NCBI GenBank assembly: GCA_036520315.1
Contig: DATDJZ010000021.1
Coordinates: forward strand, 1 to 49,353
Origin: DASUPK01 sp036520315
GTDB taxonomy: Bacteria; Actinomycetota; Thermoleophilia; Solirubrobacterales; 70-9
Direction: 5' to 3'
Length of the DNA stretch: 49,353 nt
A model generated the notes under the pieces. It was not told where the DNA came from. It was given only the letters and a program-made list of their open reading frames with translations, and did not search any database. Positions within the stretch are counted from its first letter, which is position 1. Each line of letters begins with the position of its first letter. Shown here piece by piece: positions 24,924 through 34,509 of the stretch. The translations under genes and the position numbers were made by a program.

Positions 24924-25681
24924 CAGCCGGCCGCTTGAACGATCGCCGCGAAGTCGCCCGGATCGAGGCTGGCACCACCCACCAGCGCGCCGTCGACGTC
25001 CGGCTGCAAGATCAGCTCCGTCGCGTTGTCGGCCTTGACGGAGCCCCCGTAGAGGATCCGGATCGCCGCGCCCCCCTCGGCCGAGCGGGCCTCGATCAGG
25101 CCGCGGATCAGGGCGATCGCCTCTTGCGCCTGATCCGGCGTGGCCGTGCGGCCCGTCCCGATCGCCCAGATCGGCTCGTAGGCGATCACGACCTCGCTCA
25201 GCCGCGCGTCCGGGACCTGGGCCAGGTCGGCCTCGATCTGCCGGGTGAGGACCTGCTCGGTCTCGTCGCCGTCCCTCTCGGACTCGTTCTCCCCAACGCA
25301 GAGGATCGGCTCGAGCCCAGCGCCCAATGCGGCCGGCACCTTCCGGGCCAGCGCCTCATCGGTCTCGGCGAAGTACTGCCGCCGCTCGGAATGGCCGAGG
25401 ATCACGCCGTGGACCCCGAGATCCTGCAGCATCGGAGCCGAGATCTCGCCGGTGTAGGCACCCTCCTCGGCCTCGTGCATGTTCTGCGCGGCGACGCGGA
25501 CGCGGCTCTGGAAGCAGAGCTCGACCGCCGCGATCAGCGACGTGAAGGGCGGGCAGACGACCACCTCGGGACCGCCGGATTCAGGGACCAGCGGCAGGAA
25601 CTCGGCGAGGAAGCGCTCGGCCTCCTCGGTCGTCTTGTGCATCTTCCAGTTAGCGGCGAGGTAGGCAGCCCGCTCAGGCAT
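24923..25681 (-). CDS. tpiA: triosephosphate isomerase
   Basis: 252 aa, standard length. Catalytic residues are N11/K13 (ANWKMHK), H97 (GHSERRQYF) and E169 (AYEPIWAIGTG); the phosphate-binding ILYGGSVKADN and GALVGGASLD loops are intact. It overlaps pgk by 8 bp upstream and gpmI by 1 bp downstream, giving tight coupling of the lower glycolytic genes. Confidence 0.98.
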   Translation of the reverse strand: MPERAAYLAANWKMHKTTEEAERFLAEFLPLVPESGGPEVVVCPPFTSLIAAVELCFQSRVRVAAQNMHEAEEGAYTGEISAPMLQDLGVHGVILGHSERRQYFAETDEALARKVPAALGAGLEPILCVGENESERDGDETEQVLTRQIEADLAQVPDARLSEVVIAYEPIWAIGTGRTATPDQAQEAIALIRGLIEARSAEGGAAIRILYGGSVKADNATELILQPDVDGALVGGASLDPGDFAAIVQAAG

Positions 25682-26871
25682 CGATCAGCGCCTCCACTCC
25701 GGGCAGTTCCCGGCCTTCCATCAGCTCCAGCGAGGCGCCGCCGCCGGTTGAGAGCCAGTCCACGGCGTCGGCGAGCTCGAACTTCTGGAGCGCTGCGACG
25801 GAGTCCCCGCCGCCGACCACCGTGTGGCCGGGCGCCGCGGCGACCGCTTCGGCGACGGCTCGCGTTCCTCCCGCGAACGGATCGAGTTCGAAGGCGCCCA
25901 TCGGCCCGTTCCAGAAGACGGTCCCAGCCCGGGCAATCCGCTTGCTGAAGTTGGCGACCGTGTTGCTGCCGATGTCGAGGCCCATCCAGCCCTCGGGTAC
26001 GTCGACGCCGTTGAGCAGGCGAACCTCCGTATCCGGGTCGAACTCCCTCCCGAGGCACAGGTCCTCGGGCAGCTCGAGAATCGTGTCGCTGCCCTCGGCC
26101 TCCTCCAGCACCGTCCTTGCCGACTCAACCCCCTCCTCCTCCACGAGGGAGTTGCCGGTATCGCGCCCCTCGGCCTTGAAGAAGCTGAAGCACATCGCAC
26201 CCCCGATCAGGATCTCCTCGGCGAAGCGAAGGAAGCGATCGATCACGCCGAGCTTGTCCGTGACCTTGGCGCCGCCGAGCACGATCACCAGGGGGCGCTC
26301 CGGGTCATCCCGCACGGCGGTGAGCTCGGTCACCTCGCTCTCGAGGAGCAGACCGGCGTAGCCCGGCAGGTGGTGCGCCACGCCCTCGGTGCTCGCGTGG
26401 GCGCGGTGCGCCGAGCCGAACGCATCGTTGACGTAGATCTCGGCCAGCCCGGCGAGCGCCTCCGCCAGGGCCGGGTCGTTCTTCGTCTCGCCGGGCTCGA
26501 AGCGGCTGTTCTCCAGAAGCAGCACCTCGCCGGCGTCTAGGCCGGACGCCATCTCGGTGACCCGATCGCCGACCACGGCGGGGGCCTGCTCGACCGGCGC
26601 GTCGAGCAGTTCGGCGAGGCGCCCGCCGACCGGGGCCATGGACAGCTCCGGGTCGGGGCCCTTGGGGCGACCCAGATGGGAGACCAGGACCACGCTCGCT
26701 CCGCGCTCTCGGAGCAGCTGGATCGTCGGCAACGAGGCCCGGATCCGGGTGTCGTCCGTGACCACGCCCCGCTCGAGCGGCACGTTGAGATCCGCGCGCA
26801 CCAGCACGCGGCGACCCTCCACCTCGGCATCTCTGACGCTCGCCTTGCTGAACGAGCGCGCGGTGGCTGCG

Positions 26872-26879
<8 letters not shown>
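25674..26879 (-). CDS. pgk: phosphoglycerate kinase
   Basis: 401 aa. RVLVRADLNVPLERG is the N-terminal substrate motif, SHLGRPKGP follows, and GGAKVTDKLGVI and the nucleotide-binding FWNGPMGAFELDPF and TVVGGGDSVAAL segments complete the two domains. The GTG start at 26879 overlaps the gap stop by 8 bp and the gene end overlaps tpiA by 8 bp. Phosphotransfer from 1,3-bisphosphoglycerate to ADP, cytoplasmic. Confidence 0.98.
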
Positions 26880-27891
<1,012 letters not shown>

Positions 27892-27977
27892 TTTCAGGTC
27901 CTCCTAGGGGATTCGGTCTTTCCGCTGACTACCCAAACTACCGAGCCGGCAGGCCCACGGTAACCGCGCGCCAGCTG

Positions 27978-28337
27978 TTAGTGGGCGACGCAGACCTCGA
28001 CCAAGTAGCCGTCGGGATCGTTGAGCCGGCAGGCGTAGTTGCCCGGACCGAACAGAGGAGCTGCGCCGGGCTCGGCCACCGGCTCGCCGCCGTTTGCGCT
28101 GCCCGACTCGAACGACGCCTTGACGGCCGGGATGCTCTTCGCGGGGAAGCAGATCAGGCCGTAACCGGGCCGCGGCGAGTCCGTCTCCTCGATGAAGAAC
28201 TCGGCCTTGATCAGACCCCAACTCACCGAGTTGGCTGGCGCCTCGTGGCGGCGCCATCCGTTCGGCGCCAGGATCGAGTCATAGAAGGACCCGCTGCGCT
28301 CGAGATCTGAGACTTTGACGGCTGCGTAATGAAGCAT
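27978..28337 (-). CDS. VOC (glyoxalase/bleomycin-resistance) family protein
   Basis: 119 aa from ATG 28337. It has the paired beta-alpha-beta-beta-beta layout of a single VOC protein: HYAAVKVSDLERSGSFYDSIL at the start, GLIKAEFFIEE in the middle, NYACRLNDPDGYLVEVC at the end. Metal-ligand candidates are H3 and E116. Small stand-alone members act as lyases, dioxygenases or resistance proteins; the role here is not clear. It lies between the ABC exporter genes and gap on the same strand. Confidence 0.88.
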   Translation of the reverse strand: MLHYAAVKVSDLERSGSFYDSILAPNGWRRHEAPANSVSWGLIKAEFFIEETDSPRPGYGLICFPAKSIPAVKASFESGSANGGEPVAEPGAAPLFGPGNYACRLNDPDGYLVEVCVAH

Positions 28338-28413
28338 CAGCTGAGTGATGGTCCGGGACGAGACAATCCCTGGCGACCGGACCACCTTACATGGGGAACC
28401 CCGGCCCCGGGGG

Positions 28414-29181
28414 TCAACGCCGAGGCTCCCAGCGGAAGAAGCGCACCGCGACGACGAGGCCGAAGAGCCCCCAGGCGGCGACCACAGCCAGGTGTCCCAG
28501 TTCGAAGCCCGCGCCGGTGGTGTTCGGGTCCCAGACGGTGAACATCGCCTCGAAGAAGTGGCGGATCGGGAAGAGGTCGGCGAAGTCCAGGACCCCGTTG
28601 GGCAGCTCGTCCTGGGGGATGAAGATCCCGGAGAGGAAGTAGAGCGGCAGGACGGTCGCATTGGTCACCGCCGGGGCGGCGTCCTCCGTAGGGATAACGG
28701 CCGCGAGTGCGAAGCCGAGACAGGAGAAGGAGAAGGCACCGACCGCCAGCGTGACCACCAGCGCCGGCATCGTGTTCGTGGGGATCGTCACCCCGTAGAC
28801 CAGGGCGCCGATCACGCTGACAAGGACGACCATGATCACTGAGATCACCAGGGAGTTCCCCACCCGGCCGGCGACGAAGGCCGCTGGAGGGAGTGGTGTC
28901 CCGCGGACCCGCTTGAGCTGTCCCGCCTCGCGCTCGGCGGGCAGGTTGGTCGCGAGCTTCACGGTCGTCGCCGAGATCACGGCGAGCGTCAGGATCGCCG
29001 GCACGTAGTAGGTCGCCCCGTCGACGTCCAGCCCAGAGATATCAGCGTTCTTGAAGACGCTGGCGAGGATGAAGAGGAAGATCAGCGGCAGAAGCGCGGT
29101 GAAGAAGACGGCCGCGCGGTTGCGCCAGAAGATCATCTGGTCGAAGCGGAACTGGTGGAGGACGAGCGCGAGTCCGGTCAC
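28414..29181 (-). CDS. ABC-2 type transporter permease
   Basis: 255 aa with six predicted membrane helices. The N-terminal FRFDQMIFWRNRAAVFFTALLPLIF, the ATNLPAEREAGQLKRVRGTPLPP coupling segment and PLYFLSGIFIPQDELPNGVLDFADLFPIRHF are the ABC-2 export signature. It pairs with the ATPase encoded immediately upstream (GTGA overlap). Substrates of such exporters are drugs, lipids or polysaccharides; nothing local specifies which. Confidence 0.93.
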   Translation of the reverse strand: MTGLALVLHQFRFDQMIFWRNRAAVFFTALLPLIFLFILASVFKNADISGLDVDGATYYVPAILTLAVISATTVKLATNLPAEREAGQLKRVRGTPLPPAAFVAGRVGNSLVISVIMVVLVSVIGALVYGVTIPTNTMPALVVTLAVGAFSFSCLGFALAAVIPTEDAAPAVTNATVLPLYFLSGIFIPQDELPNGVLDFADLFPIRHFFEAMFTVWDPNTTGAGFELGHLAVVAAWGLFGLVVAVRFFRWEPRR

Positions 29182-30110
29182 GGCGTGCCCTCCCCCGCCC
29201 CGTCGGCGTGGCGGGTGAGCTCCAGGTAGATGTCCTCGAGGCTCGGCCGGCGGACCTGGAGGTCGGGCAGGCCGACCCCACGCTCGCTCGCCCAGACCGT
29301 GAGATCCCGGAGCACGGGCACGGGATCCTCGGCCATCAACGAGACCGCGCCGGCGTCGATGCGAGCCTGGGCCCGTACGGGCTCGGGCAGATCGGGTGAG
29401 CGGATGCCGGCCGGGAGCCGGAAGCTGATCTCGGTGCGGGCCTCGCGGTCCCCGCCCACGTCCTCGGGCGAGCCCGTTGCGACGATGCGCCCGGCCGAGA
29501 TGATCGCGACCCGATCGGCGAGCGCCTGCGCCTCGTCCATGTAGTGCGTCGTCAGGAACACCGTCTTGCCGAGGTCCCGCAGCCCGCCGATCACATCCCA
29601 GGCCTGCCGGCGCGCCGAGGGGTCGAAGCCGGTGGTCGGCTCGTCGAGGAAGAGCAGCTCGGGATCGCCGATCAGGGCGAGCGCCACGTCCAGGCGCCGC
29701 TGCTGTCCGCCGGACAGCGTTGAGGTCCGCGCATTCGCCTTCGCGCCCAGGCCGACGAGGTTCACCGTCTCGTCTACATCACGGGGCGAGGAGTAGTAGC
29801 CCGCGTACTCCTCGACCGCCTCGCGGGGGGTGAGCTCGGGGACCAGGCGAGACTCCTGGAGGACGAAGCCGACGCGGTTGCGCCAGGCCCGGTCCGCCCG
29901 CTGCGGGTCGATGCCGAGCACGCTCACCTCGCCTGCGTTGCGCGTCCGGTAGCCCTCGAGGATCTCGACGGTGCTGGTCTTGCCCGCGCCGTTCGGCCCC
30001 AGGAAGGCGAAGATCTCGCCGGCGCCGACCTCGAGGTCGATCCCCCTTACCGCGTCGAAGCCGTCGTAGGACTTGCGCAGGCCCTTGACGCTGATCACTG
30101 GATCGGGCAC
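29178..30110 (-). CDS. ABC transporter ATP-binding protein (drug/lipid exporter type)
   Basis: 310 aa. Walker A GPNGAGKTS (38-46), Q-loop FVLQESRLV, signature LSGGQQRRL (132-140), Walker B LLFLDEP (152-158) and H-loop LTTHYMDEA. A C-terminal extension after about 220 is like the DrrA/YhaQ-type exporter ATPases. The GTG start has no clear Shine-Dalgarno sequence; a perfect hairpin at 30114-30146 lies directly before it. It is the first gene of a two-gene exporter unit located where yvcK and whiA are often found. Confidence 0.95.
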   Translation of the reverse strand: MPDPVISVKGLRKSYDGFDAVRGIDLEVGAGEIFAFLGPNGAGKTSTVEILEGYRTRNAGEVSVLGIDPQRADRAWRNRVGFVLQESRLVPELTPREAVEEYAGYYSSPRDVDETVNLVGLGAKANARTSTLSGGQQRRLDVALALIGDPELLFLDEPTTGFDPSARRQAWDVIGGLRDLGKTVFLTTHYMDEAQALADRVAIISAGRIVATGSPEDVGGDREARTEISFRLPAGIRSPDLPEPVRAQARIDAGAVSLMAEDPVPVLRDLTVWASERGVGLPDLQVRRPSLEDIYLELTRHADGAGEGTP

Positions 30111-30113
30111 GGG

Positions 30114-30146
30114 GCGATCTTAGGGACGGCTTCGCCTCGAGATCGC
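30114..30146. repeat. hairpin with GGCTTCGCC core upstream of ABC exporter
   Basis: GCGATCT (30114-30120) pairs perfectly with AGATCGC (30140-30146) around an inner GGC-TTC-GCC hairpin (30128-30136). AGGGACGGCTTCGCC at its centre is identical to 34443-34456 plus one flanking base. It ends 4 bp before the ATPase start codon on the transcribed strand and 45 bp after rapZ, so it may attenuate or terminate rapZ transcripts or control exporter translation. Confidence 0.55.
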
Positions 30147-30190
30147 GGACGCAGGCGCCGCAAACATCAGGCGCGGCGCTGTCGCCCGCT

Positions 30191-31129
30191 TCAAATAGAG
30201 CGGCTGGCGTCCGCTAGCTCGACGTCGCGATGCACGACCTGCAGCTTGACGTCGTTGCGCTTGCCCAGCTCGCGCGCGATCCGGTCAGCGACGGTGACGG
30301 AGCGGTGCCGCCCGCCGGTGCAGCCGACCGCGATCGTCAGGTGTTGCTTGCCCTCGGCGACGTAGGCGGGCAGGAGAAAGTCGAGGAGAGGCATGAGCCG
30401 TCCGTAGAACTCCCCCGCCTGCGTGCCCGACTCGACGTACTCGCGAACCGGCTCGTCGAGCCCGGTGAGCGGCCGCAGGTCGTCGACGTAGTGGGGGTTC
30501 GGGAGGAAGCGGACGTCGAGGGTGAGGTCGGCGTCCAGGGGCGGGCCGTTCTTGAAGCCGAAGGTGAGAATGGTCAGCGCGAGCTGGTTCTCCCGGGTGT
30601 CGCGACCGATCAACTCGATTGCGATCCGCCGCCGCAGGGCGCCGCCGGTCAGCGGCGAGGTGTCCACCACGACGTCGGCGCGCTCGCGGAGCGGTGCGAG
30701 CCGCTCGCGCTCCGCCCGGATCCCATCGACGATCCGGCCGCTGCGCGCCAGGGGGTGGCGGCGGCGTGTCTCCTTGTAGCGATGGAGCAGGGCCTCCTCG
30801 TCGGCCTCGAGGAAGACGAGCTTCAGGTCCAGCGCGTGGCTCGCCTCCAGCTCATCCAGGACCGCGAGCAGGTCTTCGAAGTACTCGCCGCCCCGAACGT
30901 CGGTCACCACCGCGGCCCTCTCGACACCGCTGCCCTCGTGCTGGAAGAGCTGGCCGAGCCCCTCGATCATCCGGGGTGGCAGGTTGTCAACACAGAAGTA
31001 GCCGCCGTCCTCGAAGGCCGCTATCGCCTCCGACTTCCCGGCACCCGAGTAACCGGTGATCACCACGAGCTCGACCCGCTTCTCGCTGGGTCGTGAGCCG
31101 TCGCCCCCTGCTGTCCCGTCGTGGGACAT
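30191..31129 (-). CDS. rapZ: RapZ-like RNase adapter / nucleotide-binding protein
   Basis: 312 aa. Walker A GYSGAGKS (26-33), the GYFCVDNLPPRMI segment, the DLTLDVRFLPNPHYVDDLRPLTGLD motif and the C-terminal IAVGCTGGRHRSVTVADRI, all diagnostic of RapZ/YvcJ. It binds nucleotides and, in enterobacteria, small RNAs or metabolites of amino-sugar synthesis. The ATG overlaps the uvrC stop by one base. Confidence 0.95.
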   Translation of the reverse strand: MSHDGTAGGDGSRPSEKRVELVVITGYSGAGKSEAIAAFEDGGYFCVDNLPPRMIEGLGQLFQHEGSGVERAAVVTDVRGGEYFEDLLAVLDELEASHALDLKLVFLEADEEALLHRYKETRRRHPLARSGRIVDGIRAERERLAPLRERADVVVDTSPLTGGALRRRIAIELIGRDTRENQLALTILTFGFKNGPPLDADLTLDVRFLPNPHYVDDLRPLTGLDEPVREYVESGTQAGEFYGRLMPLLDFLLPAYVAEGKQHLTIAVGCTGGRHRSVTVADRIARELGKRNDVKLQVVHRDVELADASRSI

Positions 31130-33042
31130 CAGCCCGCTCTGTGTAGTTGGCGATGGATCTCGCGAGCGAGCTTACCGGGCACCCCGGGCACCGCCTCGAG
31201 CTCCTCCCGGCTGGCGCCCAGCAGCCGATCCGGTGAGCCGAAGTGGCGGAGCAGCGCCCGCTTGCGGGCCGGTCCCACGCCGCGCACCCCGTCCAGGACC
31301 GACGCCGTCATCGCCTGATCACGGCGGGTGCGGTGAAAGGTGATCGCGAACCGATGTGCCTCGTCGCGCACCCGCTGAAGGAGGCGCAGCGCGTCCGAGC
31401 CCTTCTCGAGCATGATCGACTCCTTCCGGCCCGGCAAGAACACCTCCTCGATCCGCTTGGCGAGGCTGATCACCGCCACGCCGCGCTCCAGCAGCGGCTC
31501 GAGCTCCTTCAGCCCCGCCGCGAGCTGGCCCTTGCCTCCGTCGATCACGATCAGGTCCGGGATCGCGGCGAAGCTCGCGTCGCGGTCGGAGTCGTGCGGT
31601 GAGATGTCGGCCTGCTGCAGGTAGCGGCCGAGTCTCCGGCTCAACACCTCCTGCATCGCGGCGAGATCATCGGGGCCCTCACCGTTACCGCCGAACTCGC
31701 CCCGAATGTTGAACTTCCGGTAATCAGACTTCTTCGGCGCGCCGCCCTCGAAGGCGACCATCGAGGCCACCGTGTGCGTCTCGCCCAGGTTCGAGATGTC
31801 GAAGCCCTCGATCCGGACCGGGACTCGGTCGAGGCCGAGCGCATCCTGGAGCGCCGAGAGTGACTCGACCCTCTGCTGGCGCCGGTGCTCGCGGCGCAGC
31901 TTGTCCTGGGCGAGGGCGAGGTTGGCGTTCTTCTCCGCCAGCTCGCGCATGCGGCGCAGGTCGCCGCGGGAGGCCACCCGCACCTCGACCTGCGCATCCC
32001 GCTGGCTCGACAGCGCCTCCGCGAGCACCTCGGTGCGGTCCTTCAACTCGGGACCGACGATGACCCGGCCCGGGATCGAGGGCGCCGCTCCGTAGTACTG
32101 GAGCAGGAAGGTCTCGGCCACCTCGCCCGGGTCGCGGTCGCCCTCCGCGCCGTCCTCCTCGCCCGCCAGGTAGAAGCCCTGCCGCTCGGCGAGCACCCCG
32201 TCGCGCACCTGGAAGACCTGGGCGTTCGCATCGTCGCCCTCCACTGCCACCCCGATCACGTCGGCGCTTCCCAGCGCGCCGCCCGCGACCTGCTGGCGCT
32301 CCATCATGCTGCGCACCGCATTGAGCCGGTCGCGGAAGAGCCCGGCCCGCTCGAAGTCCTGGGCCTCGGAAGCCTCCTGCATCTGCTCCTCGAGGTCACC
32401 GGCGATCTCCTTGTAGCGGCCGGAGAGGAAGCCGATGATCCGGTCGATGTTGCCCCGGTACTCCTGCTTGTCGATGTAGCCGACACAGGGCGCCTGACAG
32501 CGCTTGATGTAGTAGTCGAGGCAGGGCACGCCGGAGCGCCGACCCGGCTCCGGGCCCTCGCAGGTCCGATACTGGAAGAGCTTGCCGAGCAGATCGAGCG
32601 TCTCGCGAACCCGCTTGGCGCTCGAGAACGGCCCGAAGTAGGCGCGGTTCGGCCGGTGCCGCTCGCGGGTGAAGTAGACGCGGGGAAACTCCTCGTCGAG
32701 GCTGACCCCGACGTACGGATACGACTTGTCGTCCCGCAGCCGGATGTTGAACCGCGGCCGGTAGCGCTTGATGAAGCTCTGCTCCGCGAGCAGGGCCTCC
32801 GCCTCGGTCTGCGTGACCAGGGTCTCGATCGACTCGGTGCGGCCGATCAGCTCGGCGGTGCCGCCCAGACCGGAACCTCGCCCACCGCCCCTGCCGGCGA
32901 AATGCGAGGCGACCCGCTTGCGGATCGAGTTCGCCTTGCCCACGTAGAGGGCGTCCCCCGCCTTGTCGCGGAAGACGTAGACACCGGGAGCGTCGGGCAG
33001 TTCCCGGCGCTGCTCCTCCAACTTCTCGCTGCTCTTCGCCAC
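31129..33042 (-). CDS. uvrC: UvrC, excinuclease ABC subunit C
   Basis: 637 aa. N-terminal GIY-YIG nuclease (GVYVFRDKAGDALYVGKANSIRKRV), cysteine cluster around CEGPEPGRRSGVPCLDYYIKRCQAPC, UVR domain (about 205-240), the RNase H-like second nuclease (IEGFDISNLGETHTVASMV, LIVIDGGKGQL) and C-terminal helix-hairpin-helix motifs. It makes both incisions in nucleotide excision repair. It is directly coupled to rapZ, the usual actinobacterial order. Confidence 0.98.
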   Translation of the reverse strand: MAKSSEKLEEQRRELPDAPGVYVFRDKAGDALYVGKANSIRKRVASHFAGRGGGRGSGLGGTAELIGRTESIETLVTQTEAEALLAEQSFIKRYRPRFNIRLRDDKSYPYVGVSLDEEFPRVYFTRERHRPNRAYFGPFSSAKRVRETLDLLGKLFQYRTCEGPEPGRRSGVPCLDYYIKRCQAPCVGYIDKQEYRGNIDRIIGFLSGRYKEIAGDLEEQMQEASEAQDFERAGLFRDRLNAVRSMMERQQVAGGALGSADVIGVAVEGDDANAQVFQVRDGVLAERQGFYLAGEEDGAEGDRDPGEVAETFLLQYYGAAPSIPGRVIVGPELKDRTEVLAEALSSQRDAQVEVRVASRGDLRRMRELAEKNANLALAQDKLRREHRRQQRVESLSALQDALGLDRVPVRIEGFDISNLGETHTVASMVAFEGGAPKKSDYRKFNIRGEFGGNGEGPDDLAAMQEVLSRRLGRYLQQADISPHDSDRDASFAAIPDLIVIDGGKGQLAAGLKELEPLLERGVAVISLAKRIEEVFLPGRKESIMLEKGSDALRLLQRVRDEAHRFAITFHRTRRDQAMTASVLDGVRGVGPARKRALLRHFGSPDRLLGASREELEAVPGVPGKLAREIHRQLHRAG

Positions 33043-33088
33043 AAATAGAAGGGTAGGCTGCGCATCCCGTCGCCCCAGGAGGTTTCAG

Positions 33089-33937
33089 ATGGCAGAGACC
33101 GCAGAGACCGAGGTTCCGTTGGTGTCCAGCGATCCACCCAAGCTCGAGACGCTTCAGATCGAGATCGAGGGTCAGGTGGGAACGCTCACGCTCAACCGGC
33201 CCGACGCACTCAACGCGATGAGCCCCGAGCTGATCGGCGAGCTGATGACGGCCGCCGCCTGGCTGGCGGACCGCGCCCCGATCCGCGCCCTGATCGTGAC
33301 CGGCGCGGGCCGCGCCTTCTGCTCCGGCGGCGACGTCAACTGGTTCAAGCGGGGCGTCACCGACGAGAACGTCGACCTGCCCTCAGAGGTGCGGCGCGGC
33401 GCCGAGGCACTGCACAACGCCATCGTCGACATCCGCCGCATTCCCTACCCGGTGATCGCGGCGATCAACGGCCCCGCCGCGGGAGCAGGTATGTCGCTCG
33501 CGCTCTCGGCGGACGTCCGGATCGCCTCCGAGGCCGCCTTCCTGGCGATCGCCTACGGGCGGATCGGCGCGGCGCCCGACGGCGGCATGACCTACTTCCT
33601 GCCTCGGGTGGTCGGACCCGCCAAGGCGCTCGAGCTCGCCCTCAACGATCCCAACCTTGACGCGAACGCCGCGCTCGACGCCGGTCTGGTCAGTGAGGTG
33701 GTTCCCGCCGATCAGCTGCTCAGCCGCGCTCGAGAGAAGGCCGACAAGCTCGCGGCCAAGGCCCCGTACTACGTGCGGATGACCAAGCGCCTGCTGCACG
33801 AGTCGATCGAGCACTCACTGACCGACCACCTGCAGCTCGAGCGGCACGGGATCGCCGACAGCATGGGCACCGAGGACCTGAAGCGAGGGGTGACGGCCTT
33901 CTTCGGCGGTGAGACCCCGGAGTTCCGCGGCGACTAG
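33089..33937 (+). CDS. enoyl-CoA hydratase/isomerase (crotonase) family protein
   Basis: 282 aa with AGGAGG at 33077-33082, 7 bp before the ATG. Crotonase fold motifs: LTLNRPDALNAMSPEL, oxyanion-hole segments AFCSGGDVNWF and NGPAAGAGMSLALSADVRIAS, and IGAAPDGGMTYFLPRVVG. The two catalytic glutamates of classical hydratases are replaced by Met (GAGMSL) and Asp or Gly (PDGGM), the pattern of PaaG-like isomerases. Isomerase or another crotonase reaction is therefore more likely than water addition. It is divergent from uvrC, 46 bp apart. Confidence 0.92.
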   Translation: MAETAETEVPLVSSDPPKLETLQIEIEGQVGTLTLNRPDALNAMSPELIGELMTAAAWLADRAPIRALIVTGAGRAFCSGGDVNWFKRGVTDENVDLPSEVRRGAEALHNAIVDIRRIPYPVIAAINGPAAGAGMSLALSADVRIASEAAFLAIAYGRIGAAPDGGMTYFLPRVVGPAKALELALNDPNLDANAALDAGLVSEVVPADQLLSRAREKADKLAAKAPYYVRMTKRLLHESIEHSLTDHLQLERHGIADSMGTEDLKRGVTAFFGGETPEFRGD

Positions 33938-34007
33938 TCCAATCTCGAAGCCTTTGGAAGCGCGTATTAGAGTGGACCGACCTAGCGTCAAGCGAAAGGT
34001 GGCCTCG

Positions 34008-34442
34008 ATGAGACGAGTTTCAGCAATTGCTGCGGTGGCGGCGCTGGCGATGCTTGGCCTGGCGGCCTGCGGTGGGGACGACGACAACGGCACGACTGCC
34101 GCGGCAACCCCGCCCGCGACGACAACCGCCGGCGGTGGCGGCGGAGGCGGAGGCGGCTCGACCGTCGACATCTCGACGCCGCCCGGCAGCGACCTGGCCT
34201 ACGACCAGAAGGACGTCAGTGCCAAGGCCGGCAGCGTGACGATCGACTTCGACAACATGCAGGCGCAGTCGCACGACGTCAAGGTCGAGGACTCCTCGGG
34301 TCAGGAGATCGGCGGCACCGACCTGGTCTCCTCGAATACGGCGACCGCCACAGTCGACCTCCAGTCCGGGACCTACACGTTCTTCTGCAGCGTGCCGGGA
34401 CACCGAGAGGCCGGCATGGAGGGAACGCTCACCGTCAAGTAA
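34008..34442 (+). CDS. plastocyanin-like cupredoxin lipoprotein
   Basis: 144 aa from ATG 34008. A lipoprotein signal ends at LAAC (C21), a Thr/Pro tract and nine glycines form a tether, and a cupredoxin domain follows. The type 1 copper ligands are all present: H89 (QSHDVKV), C127 (FFCSVPGH), H132 and M137. It should be an exported electron carrier or copper protein, consistent with an aerobic organism with c-type cytochromes. The stop is followed at once by palindromic repeats. Confidence 0.9.
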   Translation: MRRVSAIAAVAALAMLGLAACGGDDDNGTTAAATPPATTTAGGGGGGGGGSTVDISTPPGSDLAYDQKDVSAKAGSVTIDFDNMQAQSHDVKVEDSSGQEIGGTDLVSSNTATATVDLQSGTYTFFCSVPGHREAGMEGTLTVK

Positions 34443-34509
34443 GGGACGGCTTCGCCATATAACGGGTTGCTCTCAGGCTTCGCCTTCGAGCACCCTCACA
34501 CCAAGGCTC
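34443..34509 (+). repeat. double GGCTTCGCC palindromic repeat at the end of maoC-like gene
   Basis: Two GGCTTCGCC hairpins (34448-34456 and 34476-34484) 28 bp apart. The second is enclosed by GGGTTGCTC/GAGCACCC stems, and 34461-34509 matches the minus strand of 17784-17834 inside argS. The first repeats the core at 30123-30136. The right end of the unit runs into the maoC-like gene and supplies its stop codon and last residues (ALV). Confidence 0.7.

Noticed and set aside
28399..28412. CCCCGG-CC-CCGGGG palindrome after the ABC permease
   Set aside because: Two-base loop and no T run; likely to occur by chance at this GC content.
34125..34158. GGCGGTGGC-type simple repeat
   Set aside because: Codes for the polyglycine tether of the cupredoxin lipoprotein; low complexity rather than a regulatory element.
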